DNA of 64,000 bases, taken from contig NZ_JAMWZB010000008.1 of the NCBI RefSeq assembly GCF_024305035.1, positions 62,001 to 126,000 of the forward strand. The letters are read 5' to 3'. The notes under the pieces are model-generated. The model saw only the letters and a program-made list of their open reading frames with translations, searched no databases and was not told the origin of the DNA. Below, one piece after another: positions 11,701 through 20,139 of this stretch (the first letter of the stretch is position 1; every line of letters starts with the position of its first letter). A program made the translations under genes and the position numbers. This DNA comes from Algoriphagus sp. GTDB taxonomy: Bacteria; Bacteroidota; Bacteroidia; Cytophagales; Cyclobacteriaceae.

Positions 11701-14700
11701 AACTCCCCAGCTAAAATCTCCAGGTCAAAATTTTCTATAAAAAGACTGATATCGCCTAGCTTAAGCTCCGTTTTTTGTCCATCAGGATTGGCCTGGATTG
11801 TATAATTATTCCCATCGGTCAGTTCAAATTCAAAAAACAATTCATCATGACCCGGCTCACAGGCAGGGATTTTTAGATTTCCCTCAAATTCAGCATCTGT
11901 TAATGCCTGACCTACGATAGCAAAACCAAACTTGCTGAACGTAAAATCCATCCCTCCGATCTGAAAGACAGGGATCGAATTGGCCACAAATTCCAGCTTA
12001 TTTTCGGGTTTGCTGTAGTCAACATCCACTGCCACTGGTTCATCGCCTCCCGGCAGCTTAAACTTGGCTCCGCCATTTAAAGACTGGAGACCGGATTCCA
12101 AAACCGTCAATTCAAAAACCACCTCATCCAATACCAATCCGTTTCCTGTGAGTGGACCTGAGGAATTGATCTTGATTTTGTAGGAATTACCCTCATCTTC
12201 CACCTCAAAAGAAAAATCCAATTCCCCACCCTGATCGAAAACTGGGAGCCCCAGAGTTCCGGAAATAGACGCCTCATCGAAACTTTTGTTACGAACGGTA
12301 AATCCCAATTCTGAAACTTCCAGCGTAAAAATTGCCAGATCGACAGGGGGGAGGCCTTCTGCTTCTAGTTTGAAAATTTCGTCTCCATTTTTAGAATAAT
12401 CTACCGCTACAGTAAATGGTTGTCCTTCTGGAGTGATTTCGGGAATAAAAAATTTGGCTGAACCTGTGGTACTGGTCAATTGACCATCCTGAACTCTGAG
12501 ATCAAAATCTAAGTCACTGAGTACAAAAATTCCAAAATTAGCGGTTTGACCAGGGCCTGAAAGTGCAATGATATAAAATTCATCTCCGATCTCCATCGAA
12601 AAATCAATCGGGTCACCATCAAAAACCGGCAAAGTAAGCTGACCTATACAATCAGCTTTGAATTGATTTCCGCCATCAGGAGACTCAAAACGGATTTTTT
12701 CAAAGAAGAGACTAAAACTCTCCAGTTCAGCCCCCAAATTATTAACCTCGATCACAAACTTAGAGTCTGACCCATTTTGTTCGATAGTTAGCTGAAAAGC
12801 AAAAGAGGGGGGCTGTAGCAAGGGAAGTTCCATTGCACCTGCACCAGAGAGATTCTCTAAATCCCCATTTTTGACTTTCAGATTGAAGGAGTCAAACTTT
12901 AAAACCGCTACGCCAAATTCAATTTGATTTTGGTCGGGATCGCCTTGGACAGCTAGCTGATAGCCTTTACCGTCTTGATCGACTACCAACTGAAATTGAA
13001 TACCTGCCCCACCAGTGTTTGCTGGAAGCTGAAATTTGCCTGTCGCAAGCCCCTCTTCAAAACTTCCATCTTGAATGACAAAATTCAAGCTTTCGAGATC
13101 AACAGACCCATCAAAAAGATCGACGTCAAGGGGATTTTCAAGTTGAATCTGGTACCGGTCCTGGATATGGGAATAACTGATGACTACGGCACTATCTTCC
13201 TCAAAACCCGGAATACGAAGCAAAGCTTCTCCTTCAAAATCCTTCAGCTCTCCCCCCTCGATTTCAAGATCCATCGAGGCCTCCTTCAGTTCAAAATCTC
13301 CGAATTTGACCAATTCACCCGTCCCGTCAACTTTGATCCGATAATTGGATTCGCTGCCAAACTCTACTTCAAAGCTCAACTGGCCATCCTCTTCAAATAC
13401 CGGTAGAACTAAACTGCCGAATGCTTCCGCTTCCAAGGATTGACCTTTTTCTATTTCCAGACGGATCCGATCAAATGTCAACTTGAAGTCCTGAATCTCC
13501 GCCTCTACATTATTGACCTCCAAATGGTAGGAAACATTCGGACCACTGATGTCGGTATCAAAACTGAAATCAAATGCTTGGCTCAATCCAGGCAGTTTTA
13601 ATTTGCCGCTTCCATCGACGGAGCTCAATTGCTGACCGACTATTCTCAATTCAAATGTGGTCAGCAGCAATTCAATCGTTTCAAATCGTAAAATTTGAGT
13701 TTGTGGATCTCCTGAAAGTTGGATAGAGTAATCCTCCCCTCCATTTTCGATTTCCAATTGAAAACCAACACCTGTTCCTTCATTGGAATGAGGAAGTGAA
13801 AGCGAGCCGGTAATTTGACTGGATGAAATTGTATTGTTGACAAAATCGAATCGAATCTGCGCAAAGTCAATTTGGCAGCCCGCAACCTCCGGAGTACCAA
13901 AATCTGTCGCTTCTAGAGTCAGATTTTCTTGGTTCCCCACACGGTTAAACTTAACTGAGACCCAGATCGCGGACCCATTGGTAAATTGAGGAATCAGTAG
14001 CTCCCCTGCTCCATCAACATCCTGCAGGATATTGTTTTCATAAATCAATTCAAACTGCTGAAGATTCAATTCAAACCCACCATGGCGCAGCGACTGACTG
14101 GCAGGATTACTAGCTGACAGTTTAAACCGGTTACTGGGCGTATTTTCAAACGTAACTGCAAAATCAAGAGCCCCATCTGAGAAAAATGGCAGGGAAAGTT
14201 TGCCCAACCAGTTACTTTCTTCCAGGGTGCCGTTTTTGTGAATTTCCAAATGAACTTCATCGAAAGTCAAGCTGCCAAACCCGAGAGGAAATGTCTGAAA
14301 GTTTTTTCCTGTAAATTCAAAATAAGGATCTGTGTAGGCAAATTGAAAATCGGTTTTCACCGGTTCATCCGTAGCAGGATTCACCAATCCGGGAAGCTGA
14401 AACCACCCCATGATGTCCACATCTGCCGGAGAATCAGGATGAGTGAGGACTTCGATTTTTTCAAAAAAGACAGAAACGCTGCCTTTTTTCAGCTCTTGTC
14501 CTTCTGGATTTTGGGCTTGGTAGCGGACATCACCATTATTGAGCAATTCGACAGAAAAGTCGAGCGTACTTCCATCCAAAAAATCAAATTCAAACGCTCC
14601 CGACATTTGGGTACCGGATTGAAAATCTCCATCCTGAATCACCAGAGTCAATTGGGTGAGACTGGCCCTGATTCCTTGTAATCGGGCTGGAGGAAGATTG

Positions 14701-15338
14701 CTGGCAGTTCCAGTAAATATCCCAGCAGCAAAATCCAATTTAAGGTTGATTGGTTGAGAGGCGGCATTATTTAGCGCATTGAGCTCAGGCATCAACACAT
14801 CAAGATCTAATGAAAGCCCGGACAGCATGGATGTGGTAAACGAAAGCTCGGATTCTTTGATGTTCATGTTTACTCCATGGACCTTGCCCTCGATCATTCC
14901 TGTCTGAGTGATGAAAAACTCCCGAGTTCCGTTAGTGTCTCGGATTCCAATTTCATAGGGGATTTTGACTAATTCATCACTCACCCGATCCCGTATAGAC
15001 AGAAGCTGAGACTCTGCACGAAAAATTAATTCCTCAATAGCCGTGGTGGTTTCATTGAGTTTGATATGAAACTCCTTTAAAACCGATTCTAGATCTTGGA
15101 GAAAAAATTCAAATTCATCAGTAACCAAATCCTGAACGGTCTCGATGACATATTGCGCGGATTCCTTGGAAACCGAAACCGGGATTTTGATGGGAAGATC
15201 TGCATTATCCCGCAAATGCTCTAGAACCATTTGGCCTCTATCAGAGGGATTGGAAAGCAATTGATCCAATTGTCCTTTAAGCTGATTTATTCCAGAATCA
15301 GAAAGAAGCGATTCAAAAGGCAAGTCGATTACAGCCAT
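8724..15338 (-). CDS. Giant beta-repeat protein with DUF6603-like C-terminal half
   Basis: About 2204 residues from the ATG at 15338; a GTG nine codons earlier is possible but the ATG reads better (MAVIDLPFESLL). After about 190 residues of helical N-terminus come at least 16 repeats with a period near 65 residues. Each has a G-x-L-x-(L/I)-P strand, a Phe-rich strand, a Y-x-I strand and an F-G-x-F-x-L strand. The C-terminal half is hydrophobic and Gly-rich, with a block around GFFLSGLGGILGIHR then FGPMA-like (VLGPMAAITWG) and repeated FEF strands. This resembles the DUF6603 family as I remember it. There is no signal peptide. It is the first gene of the three-gene operon and the following gene starts two bases after its stop. 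The repeats suggest a long rigid beta scaffold; function is unknown. Confidence 0.88.
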   Translation of the reverse strand: MAVIDLPFESLLSDSGINQLKGQLDQLLSNPSDRGQMVLEHLRDNADLPIKIPVSVSKESAQYVIETVQDLVTDEFEFFLQDLESVLKEFHIKLNETTTAIEELIFRAESQLLSIRDRVSDELVKIPYEIGIRDTNGTREFFITQTGMIEGKVHGVNMNIKESELSFTTSMLSGLSLDLDVLMPELNALNNAASQPINLKLDFAAGIFTGTASNLPPARLQGIRASLTQLTLVIQDGDFQSGTQMSGAFEFDFLDGSTLDFSVELLNNGDVRYQAQNPEGQELKKGSVSVFFEKIEVLTHPDSPADVDIMGWFQLPGLVNPATDEPVKTDFQFAYTDPYFEFTGKNFQTFPLGFGSLTFDEVHLEIHKNGTLEESNWLGKLSLPFFSDGALDFAVTFENTPSNRFKLSASNPASQSLRHGGFELNLQQFELIYENNILQDVDGAGELLIPQFTNGSAIWVSVKFNRVGNQENLTLEATDFGTPEVAGCQIDFAQIRFDFVNNTISSSQITGSLSLPHSNEGTGVGFQLEIENGGEDYSIQLSGDPQTQILRFETIELLLTTFELRIVGQQLSSVDGSGKLKLPGLSQAFDFSFDTDISGPNVSYHLEVNNVEAEIQDFKLTFDRIRLEIEKGQSLEAEAFGSLVLPVFEEDGQLSFEVEFGSESNYRIKVDGTGELVKFGDFELKEASMDLEIEGGELKDFEGEALLRIPGFEEDSAVVISYSHIQDRYQIQLENPLDVDLFDGSVDLESLNFVIQDGSFEEGLATGKFQLPANTGGAGIQFQLVVDQDGKGYQLAVQGDPDQNQIEFGVAVLKFDSFNLKVKNGDLENLSGAGAMELPLLQPPSFAFQLTIEQNGSDSKFVIEVNNLGAELESFSLFFEKIRFESPDGGNQFKADCIGQLTLPVFDGDPIDFSMEIGDEFYIIALSGPGQTANFGIFVLSDLDFDLRVQDGQLTSTTGSAKFFIPEITPEGQPFTVAVDYSKNGDEIFKLEAEGLPPVDLAIFTLEVSELGFTVRNKSFDEASISGTLGLPVFDQGGELDFSFEVEDEGNSYKIKINSSGPLTGNGLVLDEVVFELTVLESGLQSLNGGAKFKLPGGDEPVAVDVDYSKPENKLEFVANSIPVFQIGGMDFTFSKFGFAIVGQALTDAEFEGNLKIPACEPGHDELFFEFELTDGNNYTIQANPDGQKTELKLGDISLFIENFDLEILAGELESITAKAGLSFPGFEAEDSSGPAEIAIDFDYEKSSNQYQIGITQDQKIKFGGFAFTIKTLVVSFTPEDLQYPFTFEGELEIPGLKDESDQQAKVEVRVEVTSEDEFTGNVESDAVFYLGNVKISISKIRITKQGEEVTVELEGELELEGLTGANGQATALKVGIKIDNQGAFEILGQINPSTNALKVVDVPSVVSIYLNKIKLSRTSTNDWDFGLGGLIENQIVIPGMDDLLPSEINLKNLQFGSAFDIDLDIRWPSGLNISFGGVQSEALIPVNGKFGNAVSLDALKISFKDNGSSGVDLGIAFSGATITLGPVAASVEGLGIEARLTKATFSNGSPQGDANFGIVNIDIQFKPPTGLGVSLETPVFTGGGYLFFDHEKGEYAGAVELSFMNLFAVSAIGLINSKMPDGKPGTSVLFIVSVEFGTGIALGFGFFLSGLGGILGIHRTIQVERLRDGVRSGTIQNILFPKDIIANINQILTDIKEVFPVKRDQFVLGPMAAITWGVPTILRVDLGLVIEFANPVRFGILGVLRVILPDENVSLIKIQVAFLGLIDFEKGMLSFDASLFDSKVLTFGLEGDMVLRISWGGKPDFVLSVGGFHPRFEPPTHLQIPTMKRMTLKILSGNPRLTLTCYFAVTSNTVQFGAGIDFYFGVAGFKVVGEFGFDVLFQFSPFRFIADARARLAVMAGNTTLLSLSLEFSLEGPAPWRAKGTAKFKVLFFSVKVKFDVTWGDQRDTSLPDIEVYPLLLEALEDSQNWRSITQSAGSSGLRMKTLSDEGELILTPNGSIEISQKIVPLNVEISKFGQFKPADYSEFEISEISIGSSDVDPSFVQELFASANFVDLPDNEKLSLPSFNPQDSGVSLKAGSELSCGKLIHRPVQYEEMVMDEVNTQWSLVRGNTFSLPKVEGAYFGKNGAIAQSKLSAKRTKIHNLHRVELNKPAFAVASTEDLTALPNEKQMTYIEAMNVVKSTSKKGARSIQVVSSDMLEL
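11190..14613 (-). repeat. Coding tandem repeats, about 65 codons each
   Basis: Inside the giant beta-repeat gene, at least 16 degenerate units recur at roughly 195-base spacing. The easiest landmark is the strand G-x-L-x-L-P: GKLSLP, GELLIP, GSLSLP, GKLKLP, GSLVLP, GKFQLP, GQLTLP, GTLGLP, GELEIP. Units are diverged at DNA level, so they are old and not slippage-prone. Confidence 0.75.
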
Positions 15339-15566
15339 AAAAATGGATGGTTTGAAAAATTCCACAAAAACACAACAGCCTCAATCTAAGAAGATTATAT
15401 TTTATTTAAAAATTTTGTGGAAAAATTTTTAAACCAATATTCAATTGAATAGTATAATTCAACCCATAAATTATTTTGCTTTTTTAAATACTTATGAAAT
15501 TAATTAAAAAAATATTTATTTTAAAAAAGGTCTTTTCTCGGTCGCAAGAATAGGTTAAAAGTACAG
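15339..15566. other. AT-rich intergenic region upstream of the giant operon
   Basis: This stretch is far more AT-rich than its surroundings, with long runs of A and T and a TTCAATTGAA palindrome near 15440. It must hold the promoter of the minus-strand giant operon, but I see no clear TAnnTTTG element. No ORF is credible here. Confidence 0.5.
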
Positions 15567-15603
15567 AAAAAAAGACAAGCTCTTCTGAACCCGTCTTTTC
15601 TAG
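15567..15603 (-). terminator. Rho-independent terminator after the porin gene
   Basis: On the minus strand AAAAGAC pairs with GTCTTTT around an inner stem containing G-U pairs and an AGAA loop, and runs into a T tract. It lies about 20 bases past the porin stop, separating the porin from the giant operon. Confidence 0.7.
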
Positions 15604-15618
15604 TATAATTTTTTATTC

Positions 15619-16830
15619 TTAGAAATTCACCTGTGCCTGCAATCTGAGCAAGCTTCCTTTTTGACGATTGGTGGGATTGGTTGAATTTTCAAAGGTCCGA
15701 TCAGAAATCGTATACATGGTCACCAATTCAAAATTGGGGTTAAACTGCCACTCTACACCTAACTCCAACTCTTTGACTCGATGACGGGTAGCATCCATCT
15801 CAAACTTTTTTCCTCCTTTATAAAAATGATAGCGCGTAAAGGGGATGAATAATTTATTTCCTGCTTTCCACTGATAATTGAGCATGGCATAACCGCCACT
15901 CAGCGGAGCATCGACGACATCATTTGTCTCAGGATGATACTCAGGTCCCCTTCCCCAGTTGTATTCAAGTTGAAATCCAAAAGGCTGTGGATATAGAACG
16001 AATGTAGGCCCGTAACGATATTCTCTAAATTCATTTTGATCTTGATCAGAAGGCGTAGTACGCTGTACGATATAAGAACCCGAATAGCCTTGAAAGGAAG
16101 CTTCAAAAATCTGACCCGAAGGCAGCAAAAGCGGATAGGTAAATCGCGAAACGACGTGGACATTTTTGTCCCTATCTTGCGCATTGGGTCCTTGCCCGTT
16201 GTAAATCCCAAATCCAAACATCCCGTAATCACCTGAACCCTTCAGTCCAGAGGAAACCAAATAACTAAATCGCTTGCGGATTTCCTGTGGGGCATAATAG
16301 AAGAACACCCCTGCTTCACGTTCATTAGGTACTGCAGAATTCATTCCATCATGGCGGTCAAGGGGAAGTCTATTTTGACTGGACTGCATATTCTCAAATC
16401 CAAACGGAACTTTGGATTGGCCGATCCGCAGTCTAAACTCCTGCTCAGCATCCAGAGCCACATCAAAATAGGCATCTCTGATTTGAGCAAAATTACCTCC
16501 ACCCGAGGCAAAATCCGGCTGAATGTAAACGTAAACTCGCTCATGAACCTGACCAAAGAAAACCAAGCGAATTCGACGGAAGAAGAACCCTCCCCCATCA
16601 CCTCCCCAGGACTTATCGCATTGGTCACACAGGAGGTTGGGGTTGGTTTCAAACAACCCGTTATATCGCAGCTGCGCATATCCTCTTAATCGTAGTTTTT
16701 CATACCAGCCCTTGATAGGAGCTGATTCTTTGGAATTGGATGGCAGTGAATCACTCTGCACGTCCCTTGCAAAAACGGCAGGTAGTGACATCATCACTTG
16801 GATGATAGCCATCGCGAAGAATCTTCGCAT
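15619..16830 (-). CDS. OprO/OprP-type porin
   Basis: A 403-residue outer-membrane beta-barrel. The N-terminus (MRRFFAMAIIQVMMSLPAVFARD) is a signal peptide. The mature part begins with the barrel strand LRLRGYAQLRYNGLF, continues with FFFRRIRLVFFGQVHERVYV and RLRIGQSKVPFGFENMQSS, and ends in Phe (LQAQVNF), as sorted outer-membrane proteins usually do. These are hallmarks of the phosphate-selective porin O and P family. In Bacteroidota such porins are common and the solute is rarely known; phosphate or polyphosphate is plausible but not shown. Two Cys in LLCDQCDKSW sit in an early periplasmic turn or loop. The gene stands alone, with a terminator downstream. Confidence 0.85.
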   Translation of the reverse strand: MRRFFAMAIIQVMMSLPAVFARDVQSDSLPSNSKESAPIKGWYEKLRLRGYAQLRYNGLFETNPNLLCDQCDKSWGGDGGGFFFRRIRLVFFGQVHERVYVYIQPDFASGGGNFAQIRDAYFDVALDAEQEFRLRIGQSKVPFGFENMQSSQNRLPLDRHDGMNSAVPNEREAGVFFYYAPQEIRKRFSYLVSSGLKGSGDYGMFGFGIYNGQGPNAQDRDKNVHVVSRFTYPLLLPSGQIFEASFQGYSGSYIVQRTTPSDQDQNEFREYRYGPTFVLYPQPFGFQLEYNWGRGPEYHPETNDVVDAPLSGGYAMLNYQWKAGNKLFIPFTRYHFYKGGKKFEMDATRHRVKELELGVEWQFNPNFELVTMYTISDRTFENSTNPTNRQKGSLLRLQAQVNF

Positions 16831-17063
16831 ATAAGATGTAGTAATAGGTATTATAAATTGTACAGCGGATCAAAGGTCTAGGTTAAAAATGTCTAAATAA
16901 TGAAGCCAATATTATCAAATCATTACTTGAACTAAGATTAAATTTGATTTCAAATAGAGACAGTTTAATTAATTAGCTGCTAATCAATTTTTAACCACAT
17001 TTTTAACATTATCTAAATGTGACTTTAAAAATCAATGTTAAAAAAATATTAGATCATTGTTAG

Positions 17064-17729
17064 CTAAAAACTTTCTTCTCCCAAGTGCTCCAACAAAAAT
17101 TCAGGCTCTAGTCCTTCATAGTTTTCAATATAGTAATGACACACTGGCAGCTCTTCTTTGCTGTGAGAAGAAAGCACCGCGACTACTTTCATCCCCGCAT
17201 TTAATCCTGCCGTTGCCCCTGAAAAGGAATCTTCAAATACAATACAATCAGCGGGATGTACATTCAGCTTTTCGGCGCTTTTCAAGTAAACCTCCGGATC
17301 CGGCTTATGCTTGGTCACATGTTCACTAGCCATAGCTGATTCGAAGTGTGGAAACAAGTTTAATTTTCCCGCAATCAATTCTAGATTAGCCAAAGGAGCA
17401 GAAGTAGCCACAGCGGTTTTAAGGCCTTTATTTTTTAGTTTTAAAAAGAAATCCATGAATCCCGCAATGGGTTCAACCTGGTATTGATAGATTTCCCGAA
17501 AGAGACTCTCCTTTTCCTCTTCCAGTTCCAAAAGTTCTTCTCCCTGAATTTTCCTCCCAAAAAAATGACTCATTATATAAGAGTTACTTTTTCCATACAT
17601 GTGAAGCGAAAACTCCTCTTCAGTAGGAAACAGGTTCCGTTTTGAAAAAAACTGCTTGAAGGCTAAGGAATGAAATGGGTTGGTGTGACAGATGACACCA
17701 TCCATATCAAATAAAATCGCTTTGTTCAT
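17064..17729 (-). CDS. HAD-superfamily hydrolase, beta-phosphoglucomutase-like
   Basis: A 221-residue cytoplasmic phosphatase or phosphomutase. HAD motif I is FDMDGVICHT (nucleophile Asp8), motif II is ATSAP near residue 112, motif III is KHKPDPEVY near 145, and motif IV is VFEDSFSG near 168. The helical cap between motifs I and II marks subfamily I with a beta-phosphoglucomutase/phosphatase-like cap. The substrate cannot be told from sequence; sugar phosphates are usual for the group. It follows the ornithine aminotransferase gene by about 70 bases on the same strand and may be cotranscribed. Confidence 0.88.
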   Translation of the reverse strand: MNKAILFDMDGVICHTNPFHSLAFKQFFSKRNLFPTEEEFSLHMYGKSNSYIMSHFFGRKIQGEELLELEEEKESLFREIYQYQVEPIAGFMDFFLKLKNKGLKTAVATSAPLANLELIAGKLNLFPHFESAMASEHVTKHKPDPEVYLKSAEKLNVHPADCIVFEDSFSGATAGLNAGMKVVAVLSSHSKEELPVCHYYIENYEGLEPEFLLEHLGEESF

Positions 17730-17800
17730 CGTATTATTAGGTAAAGGGGTGGCCAGACTATTCAGCCAAGCCCCCCGATCTAAATAAATTCTTCTCTTAT

Positions 17801-19066
17801 TTAAAATTGTGATATCACCCGCTCAATAATATCGCAGCATTCGTGCAGCTGCTCTTCAGTTATGACTAGCGGAGGGGCAAATCGAATAATATTACCATGA
17901 GTTGGCTTGGCCAAAAGTCCATTTTCAGCCAATTTCACACAAATATCCCAAGCGGTGGTACTATCCTCGGAGTCATTGATTACGACCGCATTCAACAACC
18001 CTTTTCCTCTAACCAGTTTTGCAATCGGATGCTTGTCAATCATTTTTTGCATTCGCTCACGGAAAAGCTGTCCCAGCTTTCGTGCATTTTGAGCCAATTT
18101 CTCATCACGAACCACCTCAAGGGCAGCAATTGCCACTTTAGCTCCTAAGGGATTCCCTCCAAAAGTGGATCCATGTTGGCCCGGCTGGATCACATTCATG
18201 ATTTCATTATCTGCTAGGACTGCCGATACGGGATAAAACCCTCCTGAAATAGCTTTCCCCAAAATCAACATATCCGGCTTGGTATAGCTCCTCTGTTTTT
18301 CGCAGTGACCTTCACAACTGCAATTTCCACATACTGCCAAAAGCGAACCTGTCCGGGCTATCCCGGTCTGAATCTCATCGGCGATCAACAAAACTTCTTT
18401 TGCCAAACAAGCTTCTTTTGCCTGTCGGATAAAATCATCTGCAGGGGTGTATACCCCTGCTTCACCTTGAATGGGTTCCACTAAAAAAGCCACTACATTT
18501 TCCTCACTCAAAGCGGCTCTTAATGCTTTAATATCATCATATGGGATTCGGATAAAACCGTCGGTGTAAGGTCCAAAATTTTTGCGGGCATTGGCATCAT
18601 TGGAAAACGAAATAATGGTAGTCGTTCTTCCATGGAAGTTATTTTCAGCAACGATGATTTTAGCCTTATTTTCTGCCACACCCTTCTTTTCATACCCCCA
18701 CTTTCGGGCAATTTTAATGGCAGTCTCCACTCCTTCTGCCCCTGTATTCATCGGTAAGACTTTGTCAAATCCAAAATACTCGGTGATGTATTTTTCAAAA
18801 GGACCCAATACATCATTATAAAAGGCCCGTGAAGTCAGTGTAAGTGTGCCCGCTTGCTCGATCAAAGCATTCTTGATTCGAGGGTGGCAGTGTCCTTGGT
18901 TGACTGCCGAGTAGGCTGAGAGAAAATCAAAATATTTTTTTCCTTCGACATCCCAGAGAAAAACCCCCTCACCTCTACTGAGCACTACAGGCAGCGGATG
19001 ATAATTGTGCGCGCCGTATTGATCTTCCAGGGTAATAGCCTGCTTGCTTGAAGTGATGGTCTCCAT
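17801..19066 (-). CDS. rocD: Ornithine aminotransferase
   Basis: A class III PLP-dependent transaminase converting ornithine and 2-oxoglutarate to glutamate semialdehyde and glutamate, linking arginine and proline metabolism. The ATG at 19066 (METITSSKQAITLEDQYGAH) is chosen over an upstream in-frame ATG at 19138 that would add an unlikely 24-residue extension. Visible family features are NTGAEGVETAIKIARKW, FHGRTTT, LLIADEIQTGIART, the PLP-lysine segment LILGKAISGGFYPVSA, and HGSTFGGNPLG. An insertion containing CGNCSCEGHC lies just before the PLP-lysine segment; four closely spaced Cys could bind metal or a cluster. Length is about 421 residues, normal to slightly long for the family. Confidence 0.93.
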   Translation of the reverse strand: METITSSKQAITLEDQYGAHNYHPLPVVLSRGEGVFLWDVEGKKYFDFLSAYSAVNQGHCHPRIKNALIEQAGTLTLTSRAFYNDVLGPFEKYITEYFGFDKVLPMNTGAEGVETAIKIARKWGYEKKGVAENKAKIIVAENNFHGRTTTIISFSNDANARKNFGPYTDGFIRIPYDDIKALRAALSEENVVAFLVEPIQGEAGVYTPADDFIRQAKEACLAKEVLLIADEIQTGIARTGSLLAVCGNCSCEGHCEKQRSYTKPDMLILGKAISGGFYPVSAVLADNEIMNVIQPGQHGSTFGGNPLGAKVAIAALEVVRDEKLAQNARKLGQLFRERMQKMIDKHPIAKLVRGKGLLNAVVINDSEDSTTAWDICVKLAENGLLAKPTHGNIIRFAPPLVITEEQLHECCDIIERVISQF

Positions 19067-19115
19067 GATTTTAATTAATTTTGAGTTTAAAATAATTTTA
19101 CCAGAGCAAATATAG

Positions 19116-19295
<180 letters not shown>

Positions 19296-19397
19296 AATAA
19301 ACCCATATATTTTTAAGGGGCTTTGTTGTTAATTCCCAAAAAGTTCCGATATTTGCAGACTCATTACAGAAACGCATACCAATTACGATATAAAATC

Positions 19398-19640
19398 ATG
19401 GCAAAAGTTTGTGACATTACCGGAAAAAGACCTCGAGTAGGTAACAACGTGTCCCATGCAAACAATAAGACAAAACGTAGATTCTACCCAAATCTTCACA
19501 AGAAGACTTTCTACGTTCCTGAAGAAGACGCATGGATTACTTTGAAAGTGTGTACCAAGGCATTGAAGACCATCAATAAGAAGGGAATCACTGCAGTGTT
19601 GAAAGAAGCACAGAACAAAGGAATGATTGTAATCAGATAA
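19398..19640 (+). CDS. rpmB: Ribosomal protein L28
   Basis: Eighty residues, beginning MAKVCDITGKRPRVGNNVSH and including NKTKRRFYPNLHKKTF and KALKTINKKG, all typical of bacterial L28. The ATG at 19398 is used; the frame extends further upstream but that part is not conserved. L28 belongs to the large ribosomal subunit. The gene heads a compact operon with rpmG (33 bases on) and a DUF4295 gene, a common Bacteroidota order. Confidence 0.96.
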   Translation: MAKVCDITGKRPRVGNNVSHANNKTKRRFYPNLHKKTFYVPEEDAWITLKVCTKALKTINKKGITAVLKEAQNKGMIVIR

Positions 19641-19672
19641 TCAGAGTCACGACGCAATAAAAGGACAATAAG

Positions 19673-19855
19673 ATGGCTAAGAAAGGAAATAGAGTACAAG
19701 TGATTATGGAATGCACGGAGCACAAAGCCTCTGGCATGCCAGGTACTTCCAGATACATCACAACCAAGAACAGAAAAAACACCACTGAGCGTTTGGAGTT
19801 GAAAAAATTCAATCCAATCCTCAAGAAGGTTACTGTTCACAAAGAAATTAAATAA
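19673..19855 (+). CDS. rpmG: Ribosomal protein L33
   Basis: Sixty residues: [20 protein letters not shown], then [13 protein letters not shown] and [11 protein letters not shown], matching L33. Only one Cys is present, so this is the zinc-independent form lacking the two CxxC pairs. It lies between rpmB and the DUF4295 gene in the ribosomal operon. Confidence 0.96.
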   Translation: MAKKGNRVQVIMECTEHKASGMPGTSRYITTKNRKNTTERLELKKFNPILKKVTVHKEIK

Positions 19856-19891
19856 TTTAGCTGAGGTTTTCCTCCATAAATAACATAAGAT

Positions 19892-20044
19892 ATGGCTAAG
19901 AAAGTAGTAGCAACCCTAAAAAAAGAAGGCGGCGTATCCTACGCCAAAGTGATCAGAGCGGTCAAGTCTGACAAAACTGGCGCATACACCTTCAAAGAGG
20001 AAATGGTTCCAGCCACTTTGGTTCAGGACACCCTGAAAAAATAA
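19892..20044 (+). CDS. DUF4295 family protein
   Basis: A 50-residue basic protein, MAKKVVATLKKEGGVSYAKV to the end VQDTLKK. Its size and position directly after rpmB-rpmG match DUF4295, a Bacteroidota-specific family that I recall being found there routinely; a ribosome-associated role is plausible. The ATG at 19892 follows rpmG by 36 bases and a terminator follows the stop. Confidence 0.88.
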   Translation: MAKKVVATLKKEGGVSYAKVIRAVKSDKTGAYTFKEEMVPATLVQDTLKK

Positions 20045-20071
20045 TTTGCCAAAAGCATCGTAATGATTTAT

Positions 20072-20105
20072 AGTCCCTCTGTCCATCGGTCAGCAGGGAC
20101 TTTTT
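20072..20105 (+). terminator. Terminator of the rpmB-rpmG-DUF4295 operon
   Basis: AGTCCCT pairs with AGGGACT, extended by CTG/CAG across a single-base bulge, with a short loop and a T run. It separates the ribosomal operon from ftsY. Confidence 0.8.
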
Positions 20106-20139
20106 CATTATATTCCACTTTCAACTCAATCATTTCAGT

